Source: Paludibacteraceae bacterium
GTDB taxonomy: Bacteria > Bacteroidota > Bacteroidia > Bacteroidales > Paludibacteraceae
Length of the DNA stretch: 64,000 nucleotides
Assembly: GCA_024401435.1 (NCBI GenBank)
Contig: JAKSLB010000003.1
Span: 124,001 to 188,000, forward strand
Direction: 5' to 3'
Made by a program: the position numbers and the translations under genes. Below are positions 9,615 through 17,774 of the stretch, in pieces. Numbering within the stretch: the stretch's first letter is position 1; each line of letters opens with the position of its first letter. The notes under the pieces were generated by a model. The model did not search any database, was not told the origin of the DNA, and saw only the letters and a program-made list of their open reading frames with translations.

Positions 9615-11102
9615 TCAATCCCATTTTGTATTACGCATATCACCAGTTTGTTCAAAAGCAAGGTGCATATTCAATGCTTTTGACAAAGTCATTGGAGTAT
9701 GATATTTACCAGCAGCCATCTTTACATAATCCCAAAGCAACTCTTTGTAATCTGGATGAACACAATTTTCAATGATACATTCAGCTTTTTGCATTGGTGA
9801 TTTAGCACGCAAATCAGCAACTCCCTGTTCTGTTACGATAACCTTAACCGAGTGTTCTGAACTATCAATATGACTAGCCATAGGAACAATAGCGGAAATA
9901 ACACCACCCTTAGCAACAGACGGACAAGTAAAGATAGACAAGAATGCATTACGAGAGAAATCGGCAGAACCGCCCAATCCGTTCATCATCTTTTGACCTA
10001 ATACATTCGTACTATTAACATTACCAAAGATATCCAATTCCAAAGCTGTGTTAATAGCAATAACACCCATACGGCGAACCAACTCTGGATGGTTGGTCAA
10101 CTCTTGTGGACGAAGCATTAACTTGTCTTTAAAGAAATCATAGTTGGCATAAACATCCATCAAAACGTCATCCGACAACGTCAACGAACTTCCACTTGCA
10201 AATGTGATGCGACCACGTTTCATCAAATCAATCACAGAGTTTTGAATTACCTCAGTAAACATAGTGAAAGCTGGAATTTCATCACAATTACCCAAAGAAC
10301 TCAACACCGCGTTAGCAATATTTCCAACACCAGATTGTAATGGTAAGAACTCAGTTGGTATGATACCTCTGTGTAATTCATTCAACAAGAAGTTAGCCAC
10401 ATTCTCACCGATTTTTGCAGTAACTGCATCCACTGGAGTGAATTGTGCAATACCATCTGGCAAATCTGTTTTTACAACACCAAGCACTTTCTTTGGATCA
10501 ACCTTCAATGTTGCAGAACCAATTCTATCTGATGGCGTATAAATAGGAATTTCACGACGATGAGGAGGTGTAGCTGGTTCATATAAATCGTGCATACCAT
10601 TAATTTTTGCAGGATGGTGTGCATTTAACTCAATAATAATTTTATCAGCTTTTTCTACCAAAGTTGGAGTGATACCGACAGATGTAGTAAGAACCACTTC
10701 TCCACTTGGTGTAATATCAGCTGCTTCGATAAGTGCAAAATCAAGATGACCTAAGAAACCATAACGAAGATCTTGTGCAACATGCGATAAGTGCATATCA
10801 AAATATTGAACCTCACACTTATTAATTGCATTTCGCATATCCTTACTGGATTGGAATGGAGTACGGAATTTTACAGCTTTAGCACGCGACAAAGCACCAT
10901 CAATTTGGTCACCCGTCGAACCACCCGTAATCATACCCACTTTAAATTCATTTCCTTTTGCATGTTCAGCCTCAGCCTTTGCTGCAAGTGCTGCAGTTGT
11001 AGCTTTTACAGTACCCACTGATGAGAAACCACCAATACCAATTACATCATTGTTTTTGATGTACGATGCTGCCTCTTCGGCTGTGATAAAATTAAATGCC
11101 AT
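9615..11102 (-). CDS. Acetyl-CoA hydrolase/transferase family protein (probable succinyl-CoA:acetate CoA-transferase)
   Basis: 495 aa, the usual length of class I CoA-transferases of the AarC/Cat1 group. It has the N-terminal GIGGFSSVGTVKA-like segment, a FTEVIQNSVIDL motif in which Glu284 is the expected covalent catalytic glutamate, and the C-terminal GLGGSADFSRNAF glycine loop. Such enzymes move CoA between succinyl-CoA and acetate (or propionate) in the cytoplasm. In anaerobic Bacteroidales this links acetate formation to the succinate/propionate branch and conserves the thioester. It is a single-gene unit with its own -7 box and terminator. The acceptor specificity (acetate, propionate, butyrate) cannot be read from sequence, and plain hydrolase activity is the older alternative annotation. 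Confidence 0.92.
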   Translation of the reverse strand: MAFNFITAEEAASYIKNNDVIGIGGFSSVGTVKATTAALAAKAEAEHAKGNEFKVGMITGGSTGDQIDGALSRAKAVKFRTPFQSSKDMRNAINKCEVQYFDMHLSHVAQDLRYGFLGHLDFALIEAADITPSGEVVLTTSVGITPTLVEKADKIIIELNAHHPAKINGMHDLYEPATPPHRREIPIYTPSDRIGSATLKVDPKKVLGVVKTDLPDGIAQFTPVDAVTAKIGENVANFLLNELHRGIIPTEFLPLQSGVGNIANAVLSSLGNCDEIPAFTMFTEVIQNSVIDLMKRGRITFASGSSLTLSDDVLMDVYANYDFFKDKLMLRPQELTNHPELVRRMGVIAINTALELDIFGNVNSTNVLGQKMMNGLGGSADFSRNAFLSIFTCPSVAKGGVISAIVPMASHIDSSEHSVKVIVTEQGVADLRAKSPMQKAECIIENCVHPDYKELLWDYVKMAAGKYHTPMTLSKALNMHLAFEQTGDMRNTKWD

Positions 11103-11181
11103 CTTTCTTCTATCTTATATAATTAATCTTTACTGAATCTTTTTTGTCTGATAAGGCATCTCACCTTACAGAAAAACGGTG

Positions 11182-11189
11182 CAAAATTA
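11182..11189 (-). promoter_or_regulatory. -7 promoter element of the CoA-transferase gene
   Basis: The minus strand reads TAATTTTG (consensus TAnnTTTG), about 80 nt upstream of the ATG at 11102. No exact TTTG is seen at -33. Confidence 0.45.
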
Positions 11190-11322
11190 CAACATTTAAT
11201 CGAATAAAAAAATAGATTTTCCATCAGAAAGCATTCATTTTTACATAAATATTCACAAAACAGCCTGTTTTTTCTATAAAAATTCAAAAATGTATGAATA
11301 TACAAAAACATTCATGTCCTAT

Positions 11323-11363
11323 AAAAAACAAGAAAGGTGATGCCGATTTCCAACATCACCCTT
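11323..11363 (-). terminator. Rho-independent terminator of the 13181-11382 operon
   Basis: Stem AAAGGTGATG (11333-11342) pairs with CATCACCCTT (11354-11363), one G-U pair, and is followed on the minus strand by TTGTTTTTT. It lies just after the stop of the FISUMP-like gene at 11382. Confidence 0.85.
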
Positions 11364-11381
11364 CTTCTTTCTCTAAAAATA

Positions 11382-12671
11382 TTATTTCGTTGATTTCACA
11401 CCGCGAACTGGCATCGAAAGATATCTATATTTTGAGTCGAAAGTTTTACCCAAGAAATAGTATGCTTCGAAACTAGTTTCTTTTGATTCCACAAACTTCA
11501 ACTCATTAATCCAAAATCCGCAAGGGAAAGAAATACTTTTTCCGTTATATTTACTTGTTGCTGTATATACACCTGTAGTATTGTCTAAAGACCAATCACA
11601 CTCATCCAACAACTCTTGAACTTGTTCTCTAGATGGAATAGCCCATCCTTCTCCTAAATAACGATATGCGGCATCAGAACTATAATCACTATATAAATGA
11701 TAATTTTCATCTACGCCATAATTATCCATTGTGACTTTATTTTTAATAACATTCTTTGACTCACACAAGCTATAAGTTTCTCTTGTAAATTCCGTTTTAG
11801 GCTCTGTCTCACCCCATGCATATGGCGCACCATAAGTTGCCTCTGATTCTGCATCCAAATCCATATCTGCCCAATAAATTCCACTTGGAAGACCCAAATC
11901 GACAGCTTTCATCTTTAAGTTTTTACCTGTAAGCAAACTAGCATCTTTCGTTACAGGACGAACATAATGAGAATCGAATTTAAACATACCATAGATTTTT
12001 CCAGGTTTGTTTAATTCAAGGTTAGTCTGATCTAACACCCAAAAATAATTTGCAATTTCATCATTAGAACACTCACTCGTCCAATAAGTACCCACCAACA
12101 ATACGATATATTTTGATTCATCTTCTTTATTTCTTACAATACAAGCAGGATTACCTGTATTTCTATAATTGGTTTTAAACTCCCAATTACAATTTTCCAA
12201 CAATTCTTCAAACATCGCCTCTGTTGGAGTAAACCATTGATCACCCATATTTACTGTTGCTGCATCATCCTCTGGGTCTAATACCTTCTTACCATCTTCT
12301 TTTGTATATTTAGTATAGACAGCCTCTGTTTCTTGTGATATATAAATCTCAGTATGTTCATAGTCGCCCCATGAATCTCTCTCTTTAAGTGCTGTAGTAC
12401 CCCATGCAAATTTAACACCACAATCATTAGTAGAAGGGGCACCCACATTACGATCGGCCCATAATGTTCCACTTGGCAAATCTAAATCAACTACATTCAC
12501 ATTTTCTGAAGCCATAAATCCTGGGACATGGAATGTTACAGAATCTGGAGTTGAATTAAAATTTGAATATACTATCTGTCCTTCTTTACATGCATAAAAC
12601 TGAGCATTCGCGTTTTGAATTGTTGCGCCTAATGATAATACGGCACCCAACATATAAACTATTTTTTTCAT
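11382..12671 (-). CDS. Secreted protein with two FISUMP-like (Fib_succ_major type) domains
   Basis: 429 aa with a signal peptide (MKKIVYMLGAVLSLGATIQNANA). Two domain copies are seen. The first begins near residue 60 with VDLDLPSGTLWADRNVGA, and the second near residue 250 with VDLGLPSGIYWADMDLDA. Each continues with a (F/Y)AWGxT segment and a W..P(T/S)...ELL(D/E).C.W block like the FISUMP family (lipoprotein/secreted domain first named in Fibrobacter succinogenes). The second copy is the better preserved (YAWGETEPKT, GWAIPSREQ, PVRGV). The function of FISUMP domains is not established; an extracellular binding role is inference. It is the second gene of an operon, 24 nt after the T9SS-sorted gene ending at 12696. 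It shares the domain with the gene cluster at 55475-58017. No sorting domain of its own is visible. Confidence 0.75.
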   Translation of the reverse strand: MKKIVYMLGAVLSLGATIQNANAQFYACKEGQIVYSNFNSTPDSVTFHVPGFMASENVNVVDLDLPSGTLWADRNVGAPSTNDCGVKFAWGTTALKERDSWGDYEHTEIYISQETEAVYTKYTKEDGKKVLDPEDDAATVNMGDQWFTPTEAMFEELLENCNWEFKTNYRNTGNPACIVRNKEDESKYIVLLVGTYWTSECSNDEIANYFWVLDQTNLELNKPGKIYGMFKFDSHYVRPVTKDASLLTGKNLKMKAVDLGLPSGIYWADMDLDAESEATYGAPYAWGETEPKTEFTRETYSLCESKNVIKNKVTMDNYGVDENYHLYSDYSSDAAYRYLGEGWAIPSREQVQELLDECDWSLDNTTGVYTATSKYNGKSISFPCGFWINELKFVESKETSFEAYYFLGKTFDSKYRYLSMPVRGVKSTK

Positions 12672-12695
12672 ATTGTAAACCCTTAAAATCCTTTT

Positions 12696-13181
12696 TTATT
12701 TTTTAATAACTTTTACTATACCATTTCCGACTTGAAGATAATAAATACCTTGTGGTTGATTACTAAATTCAATGTCTGTACTTGTCGTAACGAAAACCAA
12801 CTTTCCCTCAGAAGAAAAAACACTAATCTGTTGGCCCTCTTCCACTCCTTCCACATGAAGTGTTTCACTAGTTGGATTTGGATAAGCAATAATCTTTACA
12901 GATGAATTTACATCTTTCACATCTGAAAGATCCACTTCTCCAAAAGCAATTTTACCAATAGACTCAAGTGAGCCTAACTCTTTCTTCTCAAGCGACTTGT
13001 CATTGTATACAAGATACACTTTTGATTCTTTAAACTCTATACTTCCTATCTTTTTCATCGCCTCAACATAATCTGGAGTTCCAGCTGACAAATAATCAAC
13101 TGTCAAGCCTGGCTCTTTTGCAGACCATGCATTCGCAACTATTGATAAGAATAGAGTTACCGCAATAAAAATTTTTTTCAT
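12696..13181 (-). CDS. Short secreted protein with type A T9SS sorting domain
   Basis: 161 aa from the ATG at 13181, chosen because it opens directly into a signal peptide (MKKIFIAVTLFLSIVANAWSA); the frame extends 10 codons further upstream. The middle segment (IEFKESKVYLVYNDKSLEKKELGSL with short hydrophobic repeats) has no known function. Residues about 95-161 are a classical Por-secretion sorting domain: IAYPNPTSETLHVEG, then ISVFSSEGKLV, GIYYLQVGNG and a C-terminal KVIKK. The protein is therefore expected to cross the outer membrane by T9SS. It is first in an operon with the FISUMP-like gene downstream and has a complete promoter at 13295-13325. The same pairing recurs at 58515-55475. 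Confidence 0.85.
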   Translation of the reverse strand: MKKIFIAVTLFLSIVANAWSAKEPGLTVDYLSAGTPDYVEAMKKIGSIEFKESKVYLVYNDKSLEKKELGSLESIGKIAFGEVDLSDVKDVNSSVKIIAYPNPTSETLHVEGVEEGQQISVFSSEGKLVFVTTSTDIEFSNQPQGIYYLQVGNGIVKVIKK

Positions 13182-13294
13182 TTCTATAACTATAAATAAA
13201 CTACTATTCAATATAAATTTTCTTATTTCCCTTTATGAAACTAAAACCAACCTTTGTCATACGTACCCTTTAAAAAGTCATTTCTATTTCGATG

Positions 13295-13325
13295 CAAAAA
13301 TATGAAAAAAAACAAACGAAACAAA
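13295..13325 (-). promoter_or_regulatory. Full Bacteroidota promoter for the 13181-11382 operon
   Basis: On the minus strand TTTG (13322-13325) is followed after exactly 19 nt by TATTTTTG (13295-13302), matching TTTG-N19-TAnnTTTG. The predicted leader is about 105 nt. Confidence 0.75.
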
Positions 13326-13407
13326 AACTATTGACAAAAAAAACACACCACATAGCAGAATATAAAATTCAGTAACATGTACAAAGAACCAGAAATGCTT
13401 GAAATTA

Positions 13408-13444
13408 CTGGACAAAACGCCTCTACACAAGGCTAATTGTCCAG
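13408..13444 (-). terminator. Interrupted hairpin downstream of the C10 protease gene
   Basis: CTGGACAA (13408-13415) pairs perfectly with TTGTCCAG (13437-13444), with an inner GCCT/AGGC pairing. It sits 25 nt past the stop at 13469. There is no clear U-tract, so terminator function is only suggested by position. Confidence 0.4.
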
Positions 13445-13468
13445 CAACCTCTCTTATACTTTTCGTTA

Positions 13469-14725
13469 TTAATTTTCAGAATTCACTTCTGCCTCTTCAA
13501 TGTCCAACATGATTTCTTGATCTTTGGGCCACAATTCATAAGCGACTACTATTCTGGCATAGTTTCTCTCCATGTAAATAATCCTTGTATCGTATTTTTC
13601 GGCTTTTTCCACGTCAAAACACCCTGCAGCATACCAGCCATCACAATCTCCACTCCATCCCCAATTAATATGGAAATAAGGATCACTTTCAGTATCATTG
13701 GTATTGTTTGCAGAACTTGCATCTTGTTCATGATAATATCCGTCGATAATCCATGTATGTCCCGAACCATTTTTAACATTTTCTCCAACGACTACGACAG
13801 GATGTTTATTGTCTAAGTTTTCTATAACCTTTTTTGAAGTTAATGATATCCTGTTTGTAACATAGGTATAACTTTTCAAATAATTTATTGCTGAGGTTAT
13901 TTCTACTCCCGTACCCTCACACCTTATTTCATAAGGGGGAACATCACGCCAAAATGCTCTAAAATAGATTCCAACCCAAGTTTTTCCTAAATCACTCAAA
14001 TCTTCTGCCTTTTTCTTTGCAACCATCTCACCCATGAGTGATGTTCCCGGACAATTGTAGTATGCTATTATTTGCAAAATCGCAGTAGCAGTACACCCTG
14101 TATAATAAGGTTCATGGCAGACAGGGCAAGTATCCAGAAAGGCATTATATGGATACAGTTGATTCCATGTGGTCTTTAAGAGGGGACCAACTTGCTTTTT
14201 ACCAAGTGTGTCGTTAGTGTTTGATGTACTTTTCAAACTGGATTTTATTGTAGAACCATTTTCGTTACACTCATAATATAGATTACTCGCATAAGCTTTT
14301 ATATTTTCCTTCATCAATTGCAAACCAGGATTATCTGTGTTATCCTCAAATTGTCCGTTATCTGCACATGCAATTATCTTATTCTTTATACGAGAGTCTG
14401 CAGCAACAATTGCAAAACCTGCATCGTCCTTAAAATTACAAATGTAGGCTACCGTATTTTTACTTTCGTCATCGCTTGTCATCGGACTAATTGATTTTAT
14501 TTCGCGCTCACGTATATCTGTAGTGTCATATTTAAACAGATCGTTGATTGCATTAAGGGCTATTTTTGTAGCCGTAACTGTCCCTATTGAATAAGATGAT
14601 GTTGGCGTTTTTTGACCTCCGGATTCCTTCTCGGAATCGTCCTCTTTTTCACAACTCGGGAAACATATACTTATTGCTAATAGTATACACGCAAAAGAAA
14701 TTGAATGCGATAAACTTTTATTCAT
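13469..14725 (-). CDS. C10 (streptopain/PrtT-type) cysteine protease lipoprotein with N-terminal inhibitor-like propeptide
   Basis: 418 aa with a lipoprotein signal (…ICFPSC, lipid Cys about 25). The N-terminal third (VAYICNFKDDAGFAIVAAD… IIACADNGQF) resembles the Spi propeptide-inhibitor fold that keeps streptopain-family proteases latent. The catalytic part has GCTATAILQI with the nucleophile Cys211, then GHTWIIDGYYH with His323 as base, and the family's closing HINWGWSGDCDGWY block. Length and order match Bacteroidales C10 peptidases such as the B. fragilis Bfp and Porphyromonas PrtT group. It probably sits on the outer membrane or cell surface, degrading host or dietary protein. It is monocistronic. 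Confidence 0.88.
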   Translation of the reverse strand: MNKSLSHSISFACILLAISICFPSCEKEDDSEKESGGQKTPTSSYSIGTVTATKIALNAINDLFKYDTTDIREREIKSISPMTSDDESKNTVAYICNFKDDAGFAIVAADSRIKNKIIACADNGQFEDNTDNPGLQLMKENIKAYASNLYYECNENGSTIKSSLKSTSNTNDTLGKKQVGPLLKTTWNQLYPYNAFLDTCPVCHEPYYTGCTATAILQIIAYYNCPGTSLMGEMVAKKKAEDLSDLGKTWVGIYFRAFWRDVPPYEIRCEGTGVEITSAINYLKSYTYVTNRISLTSKKVIENLDNKHPVVVVGENVKNGSGHTWIIDGYYHEQDASSANNTNDTESDPYFHINWGWSGDCDGWYAAGCFDVEKAEKYDTRIIYMERNYARIVVAYELWPKDQEIMLDIEEAEVNSEN

Positions 14726-14758
14726 ACCTTACGAATTAACATTGATATTTTACTGGTA

Positions 14759-14766
14759 CAAAATTA
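14759..14766 (-). promoter_or_regulatory. -7 promoter element of the C10 protease gene
   Basis: The minus strand reads TAATTTTG, about 35 nt upstream of the ATG at 14725; the -33 region is A/T-rich without an exact TTTG. Confidence 0.45.
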
Positions 14767-14897
14767 TCAAAAATATTTAAATAAAACATTTTTTTTGGAG
14801 GGATAAAAAATGGTATGGTAGCATCCACAACATAAACGCACTCTCGATTCGCTTGTTTTTTTATCTATTATTTTTTTTTATCTTTGTCCTATTCTTA

Positions 14898-15101
14898 TAA
14901 AGGGATTTCTACAAATTGCTTTGTAGTGATTTTGAAGATTTATCAGACAGATTGCTGATTTGAAAGAAGAAGCAGTACGGACACTACGACTGAATGGAAA
15001 TGAGCAAGATGACGACAAAAATTCAAAAGCACACAATAGATGAAGGAATAATCCTTATTTGAAAATTAAAAAAAATCGGAGAATTTATAGAAGTTCCCTT
15101 A
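14898..15101. mobile_element. MITE-like element, full copy
   Basis: About 204 bp. The left end AAAGGGATTTCTACAAATT and right end AATTTATAGAAGTTCCCTT are imperfect terminal inverted repeats. The interior (ATTGCTTTGTAGTGATTTTG ... CAGACAGATTGCTGATTTG ... ACTACGACTGAATG ... TTCAAAAGCACACAA) is shared with 59455-59666. No reading frame of useful length is present, so it would be non-autonomous. It ends 31 nt before the start of the GPH transporter and fills most of the 407-nt intergenic gap. Confidence 0.75.
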
Positions 15102-15132
15102 ATCAAAAAACAATTAAACGATAAAGAGTAAA

Positions 15133-16749
15133 ATGGCTGAGAAATTATCTCTTAAAGAGAAAATCGCGTACGCATTAGGCGACGCATCTGCAAACATTGC
15201 ATGGCGTGGTGTTTCCGCATTCTTAATAATATTCTATACTGACGTGTTTGGTTTGGCTCCGGGTATTGTTGCCACACTTATGTTGGTGGCAAGAACCAGT
15301 GATGGTGTTTCTGATGTTTTGATGGGTATCGTCGGAGATCGCACCAAATCAAAATACGGAAAGTTTCGTCCATGGATATTATGGACAGCTCTACCTCTGG
15401 GTATCATTCTATCTTTATTATATGTTTGTCCAGAAAGTTGGACTATGTCATGGAAAATAGTTTATGCCTACACAACCTACATTCTATTTACCTTAATATA
15501 TACAGCCAACAACATTCCTTACGGAGCCTTAATGGCTGTTATGACAAGCGATGACAAAGAGCGTACCAATATCGGTTCTTTTCGTATGGTAGGTGCTTTC
15601 GCTGGTGGAATGCTTGTACAAGGTTCTCTATTATTCCTTGTTGCGCACTTTGGTAATGTCAACCCCACAATCGACATACAACAAACAGACGTCGAGAAAT
15701 ATCAAATCACCGTTTCTGCACCCGATGATGTTCAGAACGCACGCATAGAAACCGAAAACGGAATCGCAGAATTCTTATTGATTGGAAATGAGAAAGACAG
15801 TTTCACTGTTGGAAAAAGTTTCTCTATGCAAGCTGGTGTTCCTTATACTTTTGAGGTGAAAGGGGAAGAATCTCTTAACGAAAAAAGTTTCTCCATCATC
15901 AATCAACGTCAGGGTTACAGCAAAGCCATCAGTTCCCTTTCCATCATTTTGGTGTTGTGTTTATTTATCACATTCTATTTCACGAAAGAACGTGTAACAC
16001 CGCCTGCCTCACAAAAAGAGAACATCGGGAACGATCTAAAAGACCTGATAAAGAATCGACCTTGGTTAATTTTGTTAATTGTAGGATTAATATTCAACAT
16101 CTACAACAACATGAAACAAGGAATCACCGTCATCTATTTCACTCATTACGTTCACAATCAATTACTGGCTGGAGGATACATGACGGTTTTGATGATCGCG
16201 TCCATTATTGGAGCAGCCATCACCACCCCATTAAGCAAAAGATATGGCAAAAAGAATCTCTTCATCGGAGCATTAATAATTACAGGTGCCATCAACTCTC
16301 TTTTGCTTTTCTGTGGTCCTCAAGACAAATTTAACATTTTCATTATCGGAGCATTATCAGAATGTGCTGCAGCCATTATGCCTACCCTGTTTTTCGCTAT
16401 GTTAGGTGATGCTGCCGACTATTCTGAATACGTTAATGGTCGTCGCGCAACTGGTTTGGTTTACTCTGCTGGTTCTTTCGCCACTAAGTTTGGTGGTGGT
16501 ATAGCAGGTGCTATTATCGGATGGGTATTGAATACATACGGATACAACGGACAAGACTCTCTTGCTATCGAAGGTGCAATTCCTGGCATCATCAATTTGA
16601 TGAGTATTATTCCTGCCATTATCGCACTTGTCGGTGCTTGTTTGATGTTCTTATATCCATTGAGCCAAAAAGAGATGGATAACATCACTTTCACCTTAAA
16701 CAACAGAAGAGCACAAAATGCAGAAGCAAACACATTAGTAAACAATTAA
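15133..16749 (+). CDS. GPH-family (MelB-like) sugar:cation symporter with inserted soluble segment
   Basis: 538 aa, an inner-membrane transporter of the glycoside-pentoside-hexuronide family in the major facilitator superfamily. N-terminal hallmarks: KIAYALGDASANIAWRG, the GDRTKSKYGKFRPWILW loop after TM2-TM3, and a TANNIPYGAL segment. C-terminal helices include ATPLSKRYGKKNLF-like and DAADYSEYVNGRRATGL. Between the two halves, roughly residues 172-265, lies a polar segment without helices (VEKYQITVSAPDDVQNARIE ... PYTFEVKGEES) that standard GPH proteins of about 460-480 aa lack. This accounts for the extra length. The transported sugar is not evident because no glycosidase is adjacent. A strong terminator follows. 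Confidence 0.9.
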   Translation: MAEKLSLKEKIAYALGDASANIAWRGVSAFLIIFYTDVFGLAPGIVATLMLVARTSDGVSDVLMGIVGDRTKSKYGKFRPWILWTALPLGIILSLLYVCPESWTMSWKIVYAYTTYILFTLIYTANNIPYGALMAVMTSDDKERTNIGSFRMVGAFAGGMLVQGSLLFLVAHFGNVNPTIDIQQTDVEKYQITVSAPDDVQNARIETENGIAEFLLIGNEKDSFTVGKSFSMQAGVPYTFEVKGEESLNEKSFSIINQRQGYSKAISSLSIILVLCLFITFYFTKERVTPPASQKENIGNDLKDLIKNRPWLILLIVGLIFNIYNNMKQGITVIYFTHYVHNQLLAGGYMTVLMIASIIGAAITTPLSKRYGKKNLFIGALIITGAINSLLLFCGPQDKFNIFIIGALSECAAAIMPTLFFAMLGDAADYSEYVNGRRATGLVYSAGSFATKFGGGIAGAIIGWVLNTYGYNGQDSLAIEGAIPGIINLMSIIPAIIALVGACLMFLYPLSQKEMDNITFTLNNRRAQNAEANTLVNN

Positions 16750-16766
16750 ACTTCGAATATGAACAT

Positions 16767-16799
16767 AAGGGCAGGCATTCGTCTGCCCTTCCTTTTTTT
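16767..16799 (+). terminator. Rho-independent terminator after the GPH symporter
   Basis: AAGGGCAG (16767-16774) and CTGCCCTT (16783-16790) form a perfect 8-bp stem with loop GCATTCGT, followed by CCTTTTTTT. The next gene starts only 9 nt later. Confidence 0.9.
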
Positions 16800-16807
16800 C
16801 ATTCATA

Positions 16808-17722
16808 ATGTTTCAACCGATTGTTCCAAGTTTTCTAGGAAAGAAAATCATCCAAGAGATTAATTTTTTACCCGTCATTTCTCGAATTGACTGGCGCTAT
16901 TTTTTCCATGCTTGGAAATTAACGGGAAACTATGAAGGTCTTAACACCTTATGCGACTGTGAAACGTGCAAGATGCAATGGCTATTACGATTCAAGGCAG
17001 AAGAGAGAGAAAAAGCGTCAGAGGCTTATCAACTAATGAAAGATGCCAAGGAAGTGTTACGAAAAGGAATAGGAGAAAAAATCTTTCATCTCTCAGCCAT
17101 TGTCTATTTTTCAAACGCACACAGCAAAGGGGAAGGCATCTCTCTAACAAAAGAAGGAGAAGAAATTCTTTATCTTCCTATGTTACGGCAACAGCATGCA
17201 AGCGAACGAAATGGTTTCTGTTTGTCAATAGCCGACTTCATCTCACCCGAAGAAGATTATATCGGACTATTTGCCGTGACAGTACACGGAGGGGATGAAT
17301 GGGCGGAGAATGTTCAAAAAGAGGGTGACGATTATACCGCACTCCTCATCAAAAGTGTAGCCGACCGATTAGCAGAAGCTACCGCACAATGGTTGCATGA
17401 AAAAATCAGAACTGAATACTGGGGATATGCGACAAAGAATAATGCAGAAGGAATTCGACCAGCCTTTGGTTATCCATCCCTACCCGATCTTTCCCTTTTG
17501 TTTGAAGCCAACAAACTATTAAACCTAAACGAAATAGGGATCACACTTTCTGAAAACGGAGCGATGAAACCCAATGCTTCTATCTGCGGTCTACATCTGT
17601 CTCATCCGCAAGCATCTTATTTTATAGTAGGAAAAATCGGTGAAGATCAAAAAGGAGAATATGCTAAGCAAAGAGGAATGACGAAAGAAGAAATAGAAAG
17701 GTGGCTTGTCAATAATCTGTAG
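16808..17722 (+). CDS. Free-standing MetH activation-domain protein (cobalamin-dependent methionine synthase reactivation)
   Basis: 304 aa matching the C-terminal activation module of MetH: VPSFLGKKIIQE, IDWRYFFHAWKL, the ADFISPEEDYIGLFAVTVHGG core, the DRLAEATAQWLHEKIRTEYWGYA segment, GIRPAFGYPSLPD, IGITLSENGAMKPNAS and HPQASYFIVGKIGEDQ. In MetH this domain binds SAM and supports reductive remethylation of cob(II)alamin. Here it is encoded alone, so the catalytic Hcy/pterin/B12 modules must be elsewhere in the genome or the protein serves another corrinoid enzyme. The ATG at 16808 is 9 nt beyond the U-tract of a strong terminator, with no promoter box between, so expression presumably needs read-through or a promoter hidden in the symporter gene. 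Confidence 0.9.
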   Translation: MFQPIVPSFLGKKIIQEINFLPVISRIDWRYFFHAWKLTGNYEGLNTLCDCETCKMQWLLRFKAEEREKASEAYQLMKDAKEVLRKGIGEKIFHLSAIVYFSNAHSKGEGISLTKEGEEILYLPMLRQQHASERNGFCLSIADFISPEEDYIGLFAVTVHGGDEWAENVQKEGDDYTALLIKSVADRLAEATAQWLHEKIRTEYWGYATKNNAEGIRPAFGYPSLPDLSLLFEANKLLNLNEIGITLSENGAMKPNASICGLHLSHPQASYFIVGKIGEDQKGEYAKQRGMTKEEIERWLVNNL

Positions 17723-17774
17723 TGACACAAGATTGTGCCTCCACAAACAATAAAATCAATAGATGTTTTTGTTT

